Assembly: GCA_029060755.1 (NCBI GenBank)
Contig: JAIDTI010000023.1
Span: forward strand, 80,765-144,764
DNA length: 64,000 nt
From: Ruminococcus sp.
GTDB lineage: Bacteria; Bacillota; Clostridia; Oscillospirales; Ruminococcaceae
Direction: 5' to 3'
Within the stretch, counting starts at the first letter, position 1; each line of letters opens with the position of its first letter. The notes under the pieces were generated by a model. That model had not been told where the DNA came from, searched no databases, and saw only the letters and a list, made by a program, of their open reading frames with translations. The position numbers and the translations under genes are program-made. Of this stretch, positions 53,366 through 61,897 are shown piece by piece.

Positions 53366-54886
53366 ATGATTAAAAAGAAATTACTTGCACTTATATTGTG
53401 CGGAATTACAGCATCAGCATTAATGACAAGCTGTGGACAGAAAGTTGATTTCACAACCGACCCGTCAGCAGGCGATACGGAGTTATCAGGCGAAAACTCT
53501 GAATCTCCAGAGACTCCCACACAAGCTCCTGAAAATGTTGACATCATGAACTTTACACCGCCTGAAAAGGGTGATAAAGTAATTGAACTTACATTCAAGG
53601 ACTATGGTACTGTAAAATTCAGGCTTTTCCCCGAATATGCAGATTTAGGCGTGGAAAACTTTATCGGACTTGCAGAAGACGGATTCTATGACGGTCTCAC
53701 ATTCCACCGCATTATCAAAGATTTCATGATTCAGGGCGGTGACCCTCTTGGAAACGGAACAGGCGGTAAATCTTTATGGGGAAGCACTTTTGACGGCGGT
53801 ACAGACCCACATCTTATACATCTTTCGGGTGCTGTGGCTTATGCAAACAGCAGTACAACTGCATCAAATACAAGTCAGTTCTACATTGTAACAGGTGAAG
53901 AAATAAATGACGAAACGTTTGAGATGTATTCGTCTTATGGCGAATATAGTTTTTCCGACAAGGCAAAAGAAGCTTACAAGCAAAACGGCGGTATACCGTA
54001 CCTTGACGGCAATTACACGGTATTCGGACAGGTTTTTGACGGTCTTGACATCATCTATCAGATTCAGTGCAAGGCTACAGATACAAATGACAAACCGCTT
54101 GACGATGTAATCATTGAGTCTGTAAAAGTTACAGAGTATAATGGTGAGGAACTCAAGTGGAACATAAGCGACTATGATTTTGACGACCCGACAACTCATG
54201 AAGTGGACAACTTTACTCCGCCTGAAATTGATGACGAAATCGTTGTAATGAATATCAAGGATTATGGCGAAGTTAAGATAAGAGTATTCCCTGAACTTAT
54301 TCCGCAAGGTTCAGAAAATTTCATTGAACTTGCAAGACAAGGCTATTATGACGGTCTGACTTTCCACCGTGTAATCAAGGATTTCATGATTCAGGGCGGT
54401 GATCCTAACGGAAACGGAACAGGCGGTGCATCAATATGGGGCGAAAAATTTGACGGCGGTAAATATTTCAATCTTATCCATGCTGCTGGTGCTGTTGCAT
54501 ATGCAAATTCAGGTGCAACATCTACAAACGGCAGTCAGTTCTATATTGTTACGGGTAAGGTTTACGGAAAAGAAAGCCTTGAAGGTTTAACAGAAAGTGC
54601 AAAAGAAGTATACTCAACAGTAGGCGGTACACCGTACCTTGACGGCAATTATACTGTTTTCGGTCAGGTTATTGATGGTCTTGACATTATTTTTAAAATT
54701 CAGAATGTTGAAACAGATACAACAAATGACAAGCCTGTTGAAGATGTTGTTATTGAATCAATGACAGTTGAAAAATATGACGGAAGTGATATACACTGGT
54801 ATATTTCAGATACAAATGATACAGATGATACAACAGAATCAAATACAGACAGCGAAGAAACTACAGAAGAAGAAACTGCTGAATAA
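53366..54886 (+). CDS. lipoprotein with two cyclophilin domains
   Basis: The 506-residue protein has a lipobox (ALMTSC, Cys 23) after a signal sequence, an acidic linker, then two cyclophilin domains (about 70-260 and 290-470). Each has its complete active site (GLTFHRIIKDFMIQGGDP and GLTFHRVIKDFMIQGGDP) and an ending DGNYTVFGQV. Cyclophilins isomerise X-Pro bonds; outside the membrane this helps folding of secreted proteins, such as the many Pro/Thr-rich secreted ones of such bacteria. The acidic Thr/Glu tail is disordered. Confidence 0.92.
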   Translation: MIKKKLLALILCGITASALMTSCGQKVDFTTDPSAGDTELSGENSESPETPTQAPENVDIMNFTPPEKGDKVIELTFKDYGTVKFRLFPEYADLGVENFIGLAEDGFYDGLTFHRIIKDFMIQGGDPLGNGTGGKSLWGSTFDGGTDPHLIHLSGAVAYANSSTTASNTSQFYIVTGEEINDETFEMYSSYGEYSFSDKAKEAYKQNGGIPYLDGNYTVFGQVFDGLDIIYQIQCKATDTNDKPLDDVIIESVKVTEYNGEELKWNISDYDFDDPTTHEVDNFTPPEIDDEIVVMNIKDYGEVKIRVFPELIPQGSENFIELARQGYYDGLTFHRVIKDFMIQGGDPNGNGTGGASIWGEKFDGGKYFNLIHAAGAVAYANSGATSTNGSQFYIVTGKVYGKESLEGLTESAKEVYSTVGGTPYLDGNYTVFGQVIDGLDIIFKIQNVETDTTNDKPVEDVVIESMTVEKYDGSDIHWYISDTNDTDDTTESNTDSEETTEEETAE

Positions 54887-54949
54887 GAAAAAATTTCCGA
54901 AAAAAGAACAGATTCAGGAATTTGCCTGAAATTTAAGGAGAGATTTATT

Positions 54950-56251
54950 TTGGATAAATTTGTTATTAAAGGCGGAAGAAAACTTACAGGCGAAGTTACT
55001 ATAAGTGGTGCAAAAAATGCTGCTGTTGCGATACTTCCTGCTGTTATTCTGTCAGATGAGGCGTGTACAATTGAGAATGTGCCGTCAATAAGCGACGTGA
55101 ATATCTGCATACAGATTCTTACGGAAATGGGAGCATCTGTTACAAAAATCGACAAGGAAACCTACAGAATAGACCCGACAACAATCAAAAACTGTTGTGT
55201 GCCTTATGAATACGCAAGAAAAATGCGTGCATCATATTACTTTTTAGGTGCATTGCTTGGAAAATTCAAGAAAGCAAGAGTATCAATGCCGGGCGGTTGT
55301 CCTCTGGGAGACAGACCTATCGACCAGCATCTCAAAGCATTTTCGGCATTAGGTGCGGAACACACTCTCACGCAAGGAATGGTTGATTTAACCGCAGATA
55401 AACTCATTGGAAGTCAGATATTTTTTGATGTTGTAACAGTCGGCGCAACAATGAACGCAATGCTTGCGGCTGTAAAAGCAGAGGGACTTACTGTTATTGA
55501 AAATGCGGCAAAAGAACCTCATATTGTTGACCTTGCAAACTTCCTTAACTCAATGGGTGCTGATATTATGGGAGCAGGTACGGACGTTATAAAAATACGT
55601 GGTGTAGCTCATCTTCACGGTGCTGATTATGCGGTAATTCCCGACCAGATTGAAGCAGGAACATTTATGGCTGCTGTTGCAGCTACAAAAGGCGATGTAA
55701 TGATTAAGAACGTGATACCGAAACACCTTGAATCAATCACAAAAAAACTTGAAAAAATCGGTGTGAATATTGAGCAGTTCGATGACAGTATTCGTGTATG
55801 GGTTGATGGTCCTTTGGTAAAAGCAAATGTCAAGACAGCTCCGCACCCCGGATTCCCGACAGATATGCAGTCGCAGATTGCAACGCTTCTCACACTGGCA
55901 GAGGGTACAAGTATAGTTACGGAAAACATATGGGAACAGCGATTCCGCTATGTTGACGAACTTCGCAGAATGGGTGCTGATATAACAGTAAACGGCAAAG
56001 TCGCACTGATTGAGGGTACTGGAAAACTTATGGGCGCACCTGTCAAGGCTTGTGATTTGCGTGCAGGTGCAGCACTGATAATTGCAGGACTTGCCGCAAG
56101 CGGTGTAACTGAAATTGAAGACATATACCATATAGAGCGTGGCTATGACTGTATGGAGGGTAAACTCCGTGCATTGGGTGCTGATATTGAAAAAGTCAGC
56201 GTACCTGATAAGCAGTCCGTAAAGCATGAGGAAGTCAAGAAAGCTATATAA
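54950..56251 (+). CDS. murA: UDP-N-acetylglucosamine 1-carboxyvinyltransferase
   Basis: This 433-residue enzyme starts at the TTG at 54950 (AAGGAGAG upstream). SGAKNA holds Lys22 and Asn23, and PGGCPLGDRPIDQH holds the catalytic Cys117, which is the target of fosfomycin. It carries out the first committed step of peptidoglycan synthesis, adding enolpyruvate from PEP to UDP-GlcNAc. Confidence 0.96.
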   Translation: MDKFVIKGGRKLTGEVTISGAKNAAVAILPAVILSDEACTIENVPSISDVNICIQILTEMGASVTKIDKETYRIDPTTIKNCCVPYEYARKMRASYYFLGALLGKFKKARVSMPGGCPLGDRPIDQHLKAFSALGAEHTLTQGMVDLTADKLIGSQIFFDVVTVGATMNAMLAAVKAEGLTVIENAAKEPHIVDLANFLNSMGADIMGAGTDVIKIRGVAHLHGADYAVIPDQIEAGTFMAAVAATKGDVMIKNVIPKHLESITKKLEKIGVNIEQFDDSIRVWVDGPLVKANVKTAPHPGFPTDMQSQIATLLTLAEGTSIVTENIWEQRFRYVDELRRMGADITVNGKVALIEGTGKLMGAPVKACDLRAGAALIIAGLAASGVTEIEDIYHIERGYDCMEGKLRALGADIEKVSVPDKQSVKHEEVKKAI

Positions 56252-56260
56252 AATGTTCAG

Positions 56261-56299
56261 AAAAAGTCTTGTTTCTGTGATATGAGATAAGACTTTTTT
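56261..56299 (+). terminator. terminator after murA
   Basis: Stem AAAAAGTCTT (56261-56270) with AAGACTTTTT (56289-56298) ending in a T-run. Confidence 0.75.
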
Positions 56300-56327
56300 C
56301 ATATGCAAAAATTTTTTTCTGAAATAG

Positions 56328-56356
56328 TGTAAGGTTTTTCTGTAAAAGTTGTGTAT
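56328..56356 (+). promoter_or_regulatory. possible ECF-type promoter of the sigma operon
   Basis: TGTAAGG (56328-56334) followed after 16 bp by GTGTAT (56351-56356) before the sigma gene. No housekeeping promoter is visible there. The resemblance to autoregulated ECF promoters is weak and by eye only. Confidence 0.3.
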
Positions 56357-56398
56357 ATTAATAGAACACATCAAAAAGCAGAAATGAGGTGCATATCT

Positions 56399-56959
56399 AT
56401 GGAAGATAAGGATATTGTGCAGTTGTTTTGGGACAGAAATGAACAGGCAATAACTGAAACATCTTCAAAATACGGTCACTACTGTTTCAGCATAGCCAGA
56501 AATATACTCAATAACCGTGAAGATGCTGAAGAATGTGTCAATGACACGTATCTGAACACATGGAAAAGTATACCTCCGCACAAGCCTGAAATGCTTTCTA
56601 CTTTTCTTGGAAAAATCGTCAGAAATCTGTCTTTTAACAAATACAAGTCTGTTCACTCTATGAAGCGTGGCGGATATGAAATTTCTCTGATACTTGATGA
56701 ACTGGCAGAAATTGTTTCTGATGAAGAATCTGTTGAGGATAATATAATTAGAAACGAACTGCTAAAAACTATTGATAATTTTATCAGCACACTTTCAGCT
56801 GAAAAAAAATATATATTTATCCGTCGATACTGGTACTCCGACAAAATAACAGCAATTGCAAATCAATGCGGACGCACTGAAAACTCTGTTAATGTTGAAC
56901 TAAACCGCATAAGAAAAAAATTGCGTGATTATCTTACAGAAAGAGGGTATGAAATATGA
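56399..56959 (+). CDS. ECF-type RNA polymerase sigma factor
   Basis: The protein has 186 residues from the ATG at 56399 (GAGGTG upstream). Region 2 (NNREDAEECVNDTYLNTWKS) and region 4 (KYIFIRRYWYSDKITAIANQ then RTENSVNVELNRIRKKLRDY) are present; region 3 is absent, as in ECF sigma factors. Its stop overlaps the next gene, which encodes a single-pass membrane protein and is the likely anti-sigma or sensor. Confidence 0.88.
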   Translation: MEDKDIVQLFWDRNEQAITETSSKYGHYCFSIARNILNNREDAEECVNDTYLNTWKSIPPHKPEMLSTFLGKIVRNLSFNKYKSVHSMKRGGYEISLILDELAEIVSDEESVEDNIIRNELLKTIDNFISTLSAEKKYIFIRRYWYSDKITAIANQCGRTENSVNVELNRIRKKLRDYLTERGYEI

Positions 56960-57534
56960 AAAAAGAGCAGTTTTATGCACTTCTTGGTGATATTGATGAA
57001 GCGACCGTTAAATCTGCCGAAAATCCACCTGTCAGGAAAAAGCATATATGGCTGAAATATACTGTTTCTCTGGTTGCCTGTTCTGTATTGATTATTGGCA
57101 TAGGATTCAGCCTTAAAAACAGAGGCGAACATTTGATTGAGTATTCCACTATTGATACTTCAGAAGAAAATATAGCATTGGAACATAAAAATATCAATGT
57201 TTATTATGTGAGTAATAATGAGTTGCTTTCTGTATCTGAATATCTGCCTTGTTCACCTGATGAAGTATTCAGAGCATGGAAAAAAGCAAATAATATCGGA
57301 AATGAAGTGGAATTAATTAAAGTCGAAATTAAAAGCAACGGAATGGAAAGCAAGGATTCATTTACAGCAAATTATACTGTTGGTGACAAGTTTATTATGG
57401 AAGTAACCATAACGGAAAACCTTAAAGACTATTATTCGATGATACCTGAAGATAAATTGCTTGAATCGTTACACTTGTCATTAATCGGATACCATAATAT
57501 TGATTTTGATGAGTATTATATTAACTTTGAATAA
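56956..57534 (+). CDS. single-pass membrane protein, putative anti-sigma partner
   Basis: The 192-residue protein has a cytoplasmic N-terminus (about 1-34), one helix (about 35-52) and an extracellular domain of about 140 residues. Coupled to the sigma gene by an ATGA overlap. The N-terminal MKKEQFYALLGDIDEATVKS is common in proteins encoded after such sigma factors in Clostridia. No zinc anti-sigma (HxxxCxxC) motif is seen, so the role is inferred from position. Confidence 0.6.
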   Translation: MKKEQFYALLGDIDEATVKSAENPPVRKKHIWLKYTVSLVACSVLIIGIGFSLKNRGEHLIEYSTIDTSEENIALEHKNINVYYVSNNELLSVSEYLPCSPDEVFRAWKKANNIGNEVELIKVEIKSNGMESKDSFTANYTVGDKFIMEVTITENLKDYYSMIPEDKLLESLHLSLIGYHNIDFDEYYINFE

Positions 57535-57542
57535 TAACAATA

Positions 57543-57584
57543 GGACAGATGCTTTTTATTGTGGGAGTGTCTGTCTTTTTCTTT
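57543..57584 (+). terminator. terminator after the sigma operon
   Basis: GACAGA (57545-57550) can pair with TCTGTC (57570-57575), followed by a T-rich stretch. Short stem with a long loop. Confidence 0.45.
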
Positions 57585-57592
57585 TCAAATGA

Positions 57593-57621
57593 TTGACTTT
57601 TTCAATATAGTTTGATATAAT
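57593..57621 (+). promoter_or_regulatory. promoter of the BspA-type gene at 57756
   Basis: TTGACT (57593-57598), 17 bp, TATAAT (57616-57621). It leaves a leader of about 130 bases without a feature I can name. Confidence 0.65.
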
Positions 57622-57755
57622 ATATGTAGAATTTGCTTTTTAATAAGAGTAAACACAAAAAATTTATAGTTACTTTTGCAACTGAAATTATCCTGAATAT
57701 TGTTGTGGCGATATTTTCTATGTAACAGTTTACATAATGAGTATGGGAGAAAATT

Positions 57756-58649
57756 ATGTACAAAAAATATGGCGTGTTTGATTACGAAATTTTTGAGGAT
57801 TGTATTATTATTGCAGGCTGTGACGAATCAGCAGCAAAAATTGAAATTCCTGCTGAAATAGAGGGACTGACTGTTGAAGTTATTAACGAAAATGCCTTTG
57901 CAAATCATCAGAATCTGACATCTGTTGTAATTCCCGACAGCGTGAAGTATATTGAACAGTTTGCCTTTTCAGACTGTATAAATCTAAAATCAGTGAATAT
58001 TTCAAACAAGCTGAAATATATAAGCAGAGGTGCTTTTTTCAATTGTCAGAGTTTAGAATCAATAACACTTCCTGAAAGTATTGAGGTTATTTCAGAAAAC
58101 GCATTTGAGGAATGTACAAAGCTACAGTCCATAAATCTTCCATATGGCTTAATATGCATAAAAACAGAGACTTTTTCAGGCTGTGAAAGTCTGAAATCAA
58201 TAAAACTGCCCGAAAGTCTGATATATATTGATAATTTTGCATTTTCTAATTGCTGGGAACTTACATCAATCGTAATTCCCGATAATGTATACTGCATCAG
58301 CTACGGAATATTCATGAACTGCGAAAAGCTGGAATCTGTAAAAATTTCAAAGAACGCTGAAACTATAAGTCCGCAGGCTTTCAGAAGTTGTGAGAGCCTG
58401 AAATCAGTAACAATTCCCGCAGGAGTGAAAAGTATCGGACTATGTGCATTTTGGAACTGCACAAGTCTGACATCAGTAACAATATTAAGTCACGAATGTT
58501 ATATTCACGACAGACCTGATACATTTTCAGATTTTTACAATAATTTCAATGGTACTATTTACGGCTATGACAATTCAACTGCACAAAAATATGCCGAAAA
58601 ATACAACAGAAAATTTATTTCACTTGATAAAGCTTTTGATAATAAATAA
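57756..58649 (+). CDS. BspA-type leucine-rich-repeat protein without signal peptide
   Basis: This 297-residue protein consists almost wholly of LRR_5 units of about 23 residues (FSDCINLKSVNISNKLKYIS type), nine or so in a row, ending in a capping region YGYDNSTAQKYAEKYNRKFI. No signal peptide, dockerin or anchor is present, so it is cytoplasmic or exported by another route. The repeats are more diverged than those at 1-560. Confidence 0.82.
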   Translation: MYKKYGVFDYEIFEDCIIIAGCDESAAKIEIPAEIEGLTVEVINENAFANHQNLTSVVIPDSVKYIEQFAFSDCINLKSVNISNKLKYISRGAFFNCQSLESITLPESIEVISENAFEECTKLQSINLPYGLICIKTETFSGCESLKSIKLPESLIYIDNFAFSNCWELTSIVIPDNVYCISYGIFMNCEKLESVKISKNAETISPQAFRSCESLKSVTIPAGVKSIGLCAFWNCTSLTSVTILSHECYIHDRPDTFSDFYNNFNGTIYGYDNSTAQKYAEKYNRKFISLDKAFDNK

Positions 58650-58683
58650 AAAAGCTTTAAGTTAAACTTACAGCTTAAATATT

Positions 58684-59064
58684 ATGGAAGAATATTATGT
58701 GTGGAGAATATGGACTAATGAAAGGATTGATTGGCAAATGATTAAAGTTGATGGCAAAAAGATTATAACAAATACAGGTTAATTATTATTTGAAAAGAAT
58801 GTTATAGAAGCTGTTGAAGAAAATGACATAATTATCATTGTTTTTGATACCGATGAGCATAGAAATGTGTATTGTTACACAATCAATCATCAGCTTTTGT
58901 GGTAGATAGAAAAAGTTCCAGTCGAAATAGGTGGAACAGAAGAATGTACATATGTTAGTGTAGGTTTAAATAATGGTGTTTGTAGAGTTGTTGATTTTTG
59001 GGGTAGAAGTTTTGTTGTTGACATTACAAACGGAAAAGTAATATCTATGAATATTGTTAAATAA
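58684..59064 (+). pseudogene. pseudogene of an unknown protein (two in-frame stops)
   Basis: A frame from the ATG at 58684 (MEEYYVWRIWTNERIDWQ) to the stop at 59062 keeps good coding character over 126 codons but is broken by TAA at 58780 and TAG at 58903. Both are one C-to-T change from Gln codons (CAA, CAG), so the intact protein would read NTGQLLFEKN and LLWQIEKVPV there. Recent decay is likely. The family is not recognised. Confidence 0.7.
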
Positions 59065-59133
59065 ATTGAGGCAGGCGATAAAGTTCTTTCTGAAAATTAT
59101 GGAGATTGTATTAAACAGAACAGGAGATTTATT

Positions 59134-59272
59134 ATGAAATATCGAATTTCAAAATATCACCCATTATTTTCAAAATATGTTGATGACTGGACTTCTTTAA
59201 CTGATATTGGCGACAAAAGATATAATTTAACATTGGAAATATATTTTCAATATGAAGATATGTATAGTGACA
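59134..59272 (+). pseudogene. 5' part of an unknown gene split by an IS605-type element
   Basis: The frame MKYRISKYHPLFSKYVDDWT continues through YEDMYSD up to 59272 and resumes at 60630. Joining these two points restores one frame of 170 codons (MYSD-I-KSVMNLLD). No ribosome site problem: AGGAGA precedes the ATG. The family is not named, though I recall similar proteins in related bacteria. Confidence 0.75.
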
Positions 59273-59400
59273 TCCTCCCCCACTTAAAGAGGCGGGGGCT
59301 TCCTCTTGCTAAAGCAAGCAGTCGGTTCTCGTTCGATAGCACCAATGTACTAAGCATAAGCGAGCTAACCCCGTGTGTCCCACGGTTTTTTTATTTTGAG
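59273..59400 (-). ncRNA. probable omega RNA (reRNA) of TnpB
   Basis: The 128 bases between the tnpB stop and the right end carry two hairpins (59276-59297 and CTTGCTAAAGCAAG, 59305-59318). In this family the 3' end of the tnpB transcript forms the guide RNA scaffold, and the bases just outside the element act as guide, here TGTCACTATACATATC on the minus strand. The 5' limit is not visible and probably lies inside tnpB. Confidence 0.55.
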
Positions 59401-60498
59401 TTATGCTAAAACTAACCGCATACCTTCGTTTCTGATATTTATTGCGGCGTTTATGTCTCTGTCATGATGTGTTCCGCAATCTGGACAATCCCACGCACGT
59501 ATACTAAGATTCTTTGTTTCTGAATTTTTGTAACCACAGCAGGAACAAATCTGACTGCTTGCAAAAAACTTATCCACTTTTACAAGTTTTCTGCCCATTT
59601 CTTCAAGTTTGTACTGCAAAAAAATTGTGAACATACCCCAGCCGTTATCAGCAACAGATTTACCGAAATGCAGGGATTGTGCCATTGCTTTCATATCCAG
59701 ATTTTCAATGCAGATACAATCATAGGCATTGGCTATCTGCCTTGACTGCTTGTGCAGAAAATCTTTACGCTGATTTGCAACTTTTTCATGCAGTTCTGCG
59801 ACCTTAATCCGCTGTTTATTACAATTATTTGAGCCTTTCTGCATAAGTGACAATTTTCTCTGTTCACGTTTCAGACGTTTTTCGGCTTGCCTGTAATATC
59901 TTGGATAACACGGCTCATTTCCGTTGCTGTCCTTATATAATTCGTGCATGGAAAAGTCAAGACCTAAAAAATTATTAAGTTCTGTTTCATGTACTTGGTT
60001 TTCATACTCAAACAGAACACTTGCATAATATTTTCCGCTTGATGTCTGACTGACTGTCACAGATTTCAGCTTATAATCTGATGGAATATTCCTATGCTGT
60101 TTCAGTTTCACAAGTCCAACTTTAGGCAATTTAATATAACCATTTTCAATTTTGATATTACTGCCAATACAATTGGTTGTATAGCTTTTTCTGTTTTTAT
60201 GTCTGGACTTGAATTTCGGAAATCCACTTTTAGGATTGGAAAAAAAGTTAGTAAACGCTTTTTGAAGATTCATCTGTGCATTTGCAAGTGCCAGACTGTC
60301 AACTTCTTTCAGCCATTCAAATTCAGTTTTGTATTGTGCAGGCGTATTATTTAACTTTTGTTTAGTTTCTTCATAATACTTGATTTTATCTAACAACATT
60401 TTGTTATAAATAAATCTTGCACAGCCAAAAGTTCTGGCAAACAGAACTTTCTGTTCTTCATCGGGATATATTCTGAATTTATAGGCTTTGTTTGCCAT
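59401..60498 (-). CDS. tnpB: RNA-guided endonuclease TnpB
   Basis: The 365-residue protein starts at the ATG at 60498, six bases after GAGGTG; the ATG at 60519 lies upstream of that site. Full TnpB layout: N-terminal HTH region (KFRIYPDEEQKVLFARTFGC), RuvC Asp181 (GLDFS), Glu265 (CIENLDM), a zinc ribbon (Cys318, 321, 338, 341) and Asp348 (HDRDINAAINI). All catalytic residues are present, so the nuclease may be active. TnpB cuts DNA guided by the RNA from its own 3' end and keeps the element at the donor site. Confidence 0.93.
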   Translation of the reverse strand: MANKAYKFRIYPDEEQKVLFARTFGCARFIYNKMLLDKIKYYEETKQKLNNTPAQYKTEFEWLKEVDSLALANAQMNLQKAFTNFFSNPKSGFPKFKSRHKNRKSYTTNCIGSNIKIENGYIKLPKVGLVKLKQHRNIPSDYKLKSVTVSQTSSGKYYASVLFEYENQVHETELNNFLGLDFSMHELYKDSNGNEPCYPRYYRQAEKRLKREQRKLSLMQKGSNNCNKQRIKVAELHEKVANQRKDFLHKQSRQIANAYDCICIENLDMKAMAQSLHFGKSVADNGWGMFTIFLQYKLEEMGRKLVKVDKFFASSQICSCCGYKNSETKNLSIRAWDCPDCGTHHDRDINAAINIRNEGMRLVLA

Positions 60499-60629
60499 TG
60501 CTTTCACCTCTACTTTCATAATATCATTTTATCATATCATCTTTTATTTGTCAACAATCTGATGCAATTCATCCCCCACTTTTGCTCACTTTGTTCGCTT
60601 AGAAGTGGGGGATTTCTTGCTGATATTGG

Positions 60630-61003
60630 TTAAAAGTGTCATGAATTTATTGGACATAAATAATGATAACAAAATTAAAATAACTGATTTTGAGGGTTCG
60701 TTTAAATGGGATAATTTACAAGCAAAACAATATGAGTTAGATGAATCTGTACTTGCATTATATGAAAAAGACTATACAAAAGATATATATCTGGATTTAT
60801 ATAATGGCAAAAGATTTTTTGATTATTGCAAACTTCCGTCGTTGCTTAAAATTTTGTTAAGAGAAGAAGCATGGTTTGTCATATCTGTTGATGATTATAA
60901 AATTGATGTTGGGTATGATTATTATATTCATATAGATACATCACAAGATTTAATCAAAAAAGCAAATCTGATTCCTGATGGAATATATCTTGAAAAATTT
61001 TGA
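60630..61003 (+). pseudogene. 3' part of the unknown gene split by the IS element
   Basis: Continues the frame begun at 59134, with KSVMNLLDINNDNKIKITDF and ending DGIYLEKF at the TGA at 61001. Without its 5' part it should not be made; a GTG inside the IS end (60605) could start a short product, but no ribosome site is seen. Confidence 0.72.
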
Positions 61004-61008
61004 TAAAC

Positions 61009-61040
61009 AAAAAAGCTGTAGGTTAGACTTACAGCTTTTT
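61009..61040. terminator. bidirectional terminator after the split gene and psd
   Basis: Stem AAAAGCTGTA (61011-61020) with TACAGCTTTT (61030-61039), A- and T-runs on the sides. It overlaps the psd stop. A similar sequence follows the LRR gene near 58650-58676. Confidence 0.7.
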
Positions 61041-61895
61041 TTTACCTATTTTTTCACCGTATCTGACAACTGTTTCATATCCTTGTACAGAATTTGCAAG
61101 TATATCCTTATCAACCGATACTGTATTTTTCTCAAAAAGCAATACCACAGTAGAACCGCCGTACTCAAACATACCCTTTTCCGCACCCTTTACAACAGTG
61201 TGTGTATGCAAGTGATGATTTTTTATGCGTCCGACAAGCATAGCACCGACTTCAATATATACAACATCTCCGAAATTTTCAGTATGGAGCATTGTATATT
61301 CACGGCTGTTTCTTTTGTAGATGTTGTATTTTTCAAGTGCAATCGGATTTACTGTATGAAGTTCACCGTTTATGTGAACATTTTCAGTCTTTGTGCCGTT
61401 ATCTATATAACAGTAGCGGTGATAATCGTCTACACAAAGGCGGAAAATCATACAGTAACCGCTCTTGTAACGTCTTGCAATGAAGTCATTGCAGAGCAGG
61501 TCGGAAATTCTGTAGTACGAATTTTTTATCCTGAAAATGCTTTTGTCATTTATTTTGTACACAGTCAGCTTTGAATCGCACGGACTTATCAGACTTTCTG
61601 CACTCATATCAATCGGACGGAGTTCAGGGCGGATTTTTCTTGTAAAGAAATCATTGAATGATGTATACTTTTTTTTGTGATATTCTGAAAGATTTATTCC
61701 GCTTTTCCTGATAAATGGCTTTATTATGGGTACTGATAAAGGCGAATCCATGAATTTGCCTGCAATTTCTGATATAACTGAAGCTGTCAGGACTTTTAGC
61801 AAAATACGTCCGAATATTGTATTATACAGAAAATCAAGTGCTTTGTCCTGTCCGCTGTCTGATTGAATAATTCTGCCATTTCTGTCTTTTATCAT
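61029..61895 (-). CDS. psd: phosphatidylserine decarboxylase proenzyme
   Basis: This 288-residue protein makes phosphatidylethanolamine. The C-terminal EYGGSTVVLLF contains the G-S-T site where the chain cuts itself to form the pyruvoyl group. FTRKIRPELRPID and SPCDSKLTVYKI are also typical, and DDYHRYCY carries the conserved His. Starts three bases after the DUF2262 gene, with its ribosome site (GAGGG) in that gene's end. Confidence 0.93.
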   Translation of the reverse strand: MIKDRNGRIIQSDSGQDKALDFLYNTIFGRILLKVLTASVISEIAGKFMDSPLSVPIIKPFIRKSGINLSEYHKKKYTSFNDFFTRKIRPELRPIDMSAESLISPCDSKLTVYKINDKSIFRIKNSYYRISDLLCNDFIARRYKSGYCMIFRLCVDDYHRYCYIDNGTKTENVHINGELHTVNPIALEKYNIYKRNSREYTMLHTENFGDVVYIEVGAMLVGRIKNHHLHTHTVVKGAEKGMFEYGGSTVVLLFEKNTVSVDKDILANSVQGYETVVRYGEKIGKKKL

Positions 61896-61897
61896 GA

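Larger units (their letters stand above)
59273..60629 (-). mobile_element. IS200/IS605-type element with tnpB only (1,357 bp)
   Basis: Borders come from restoring the interrupted gene. On the element's own strand the left end holds a hairpin (ATCCCCCACTT/AAGTGGGGGAT, 60571-60581 with 60603-60613) and the right end another (CCCCCACTT..., 59276-59297), as is usual for this class, which has subterminal hairpins and makes no target duplication. The host sequence before the left end reads CTTTTAA. There is no tnpA, so it depends on a Y1 transposase in trans. Confidence 0.8.

Noticed and set aside
55733-56374. 213-codon minus-strand frame
   Set aside because: It is antisense to murA over most of its length and Cys/Phe/Tyr-rich as expected of a shadow frame.
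60978-61574. 198-codon plus-strand frame
   Set aside because: It is antisense to psd, whose motifs are complete, and has no ribosome site or recognisable domain.
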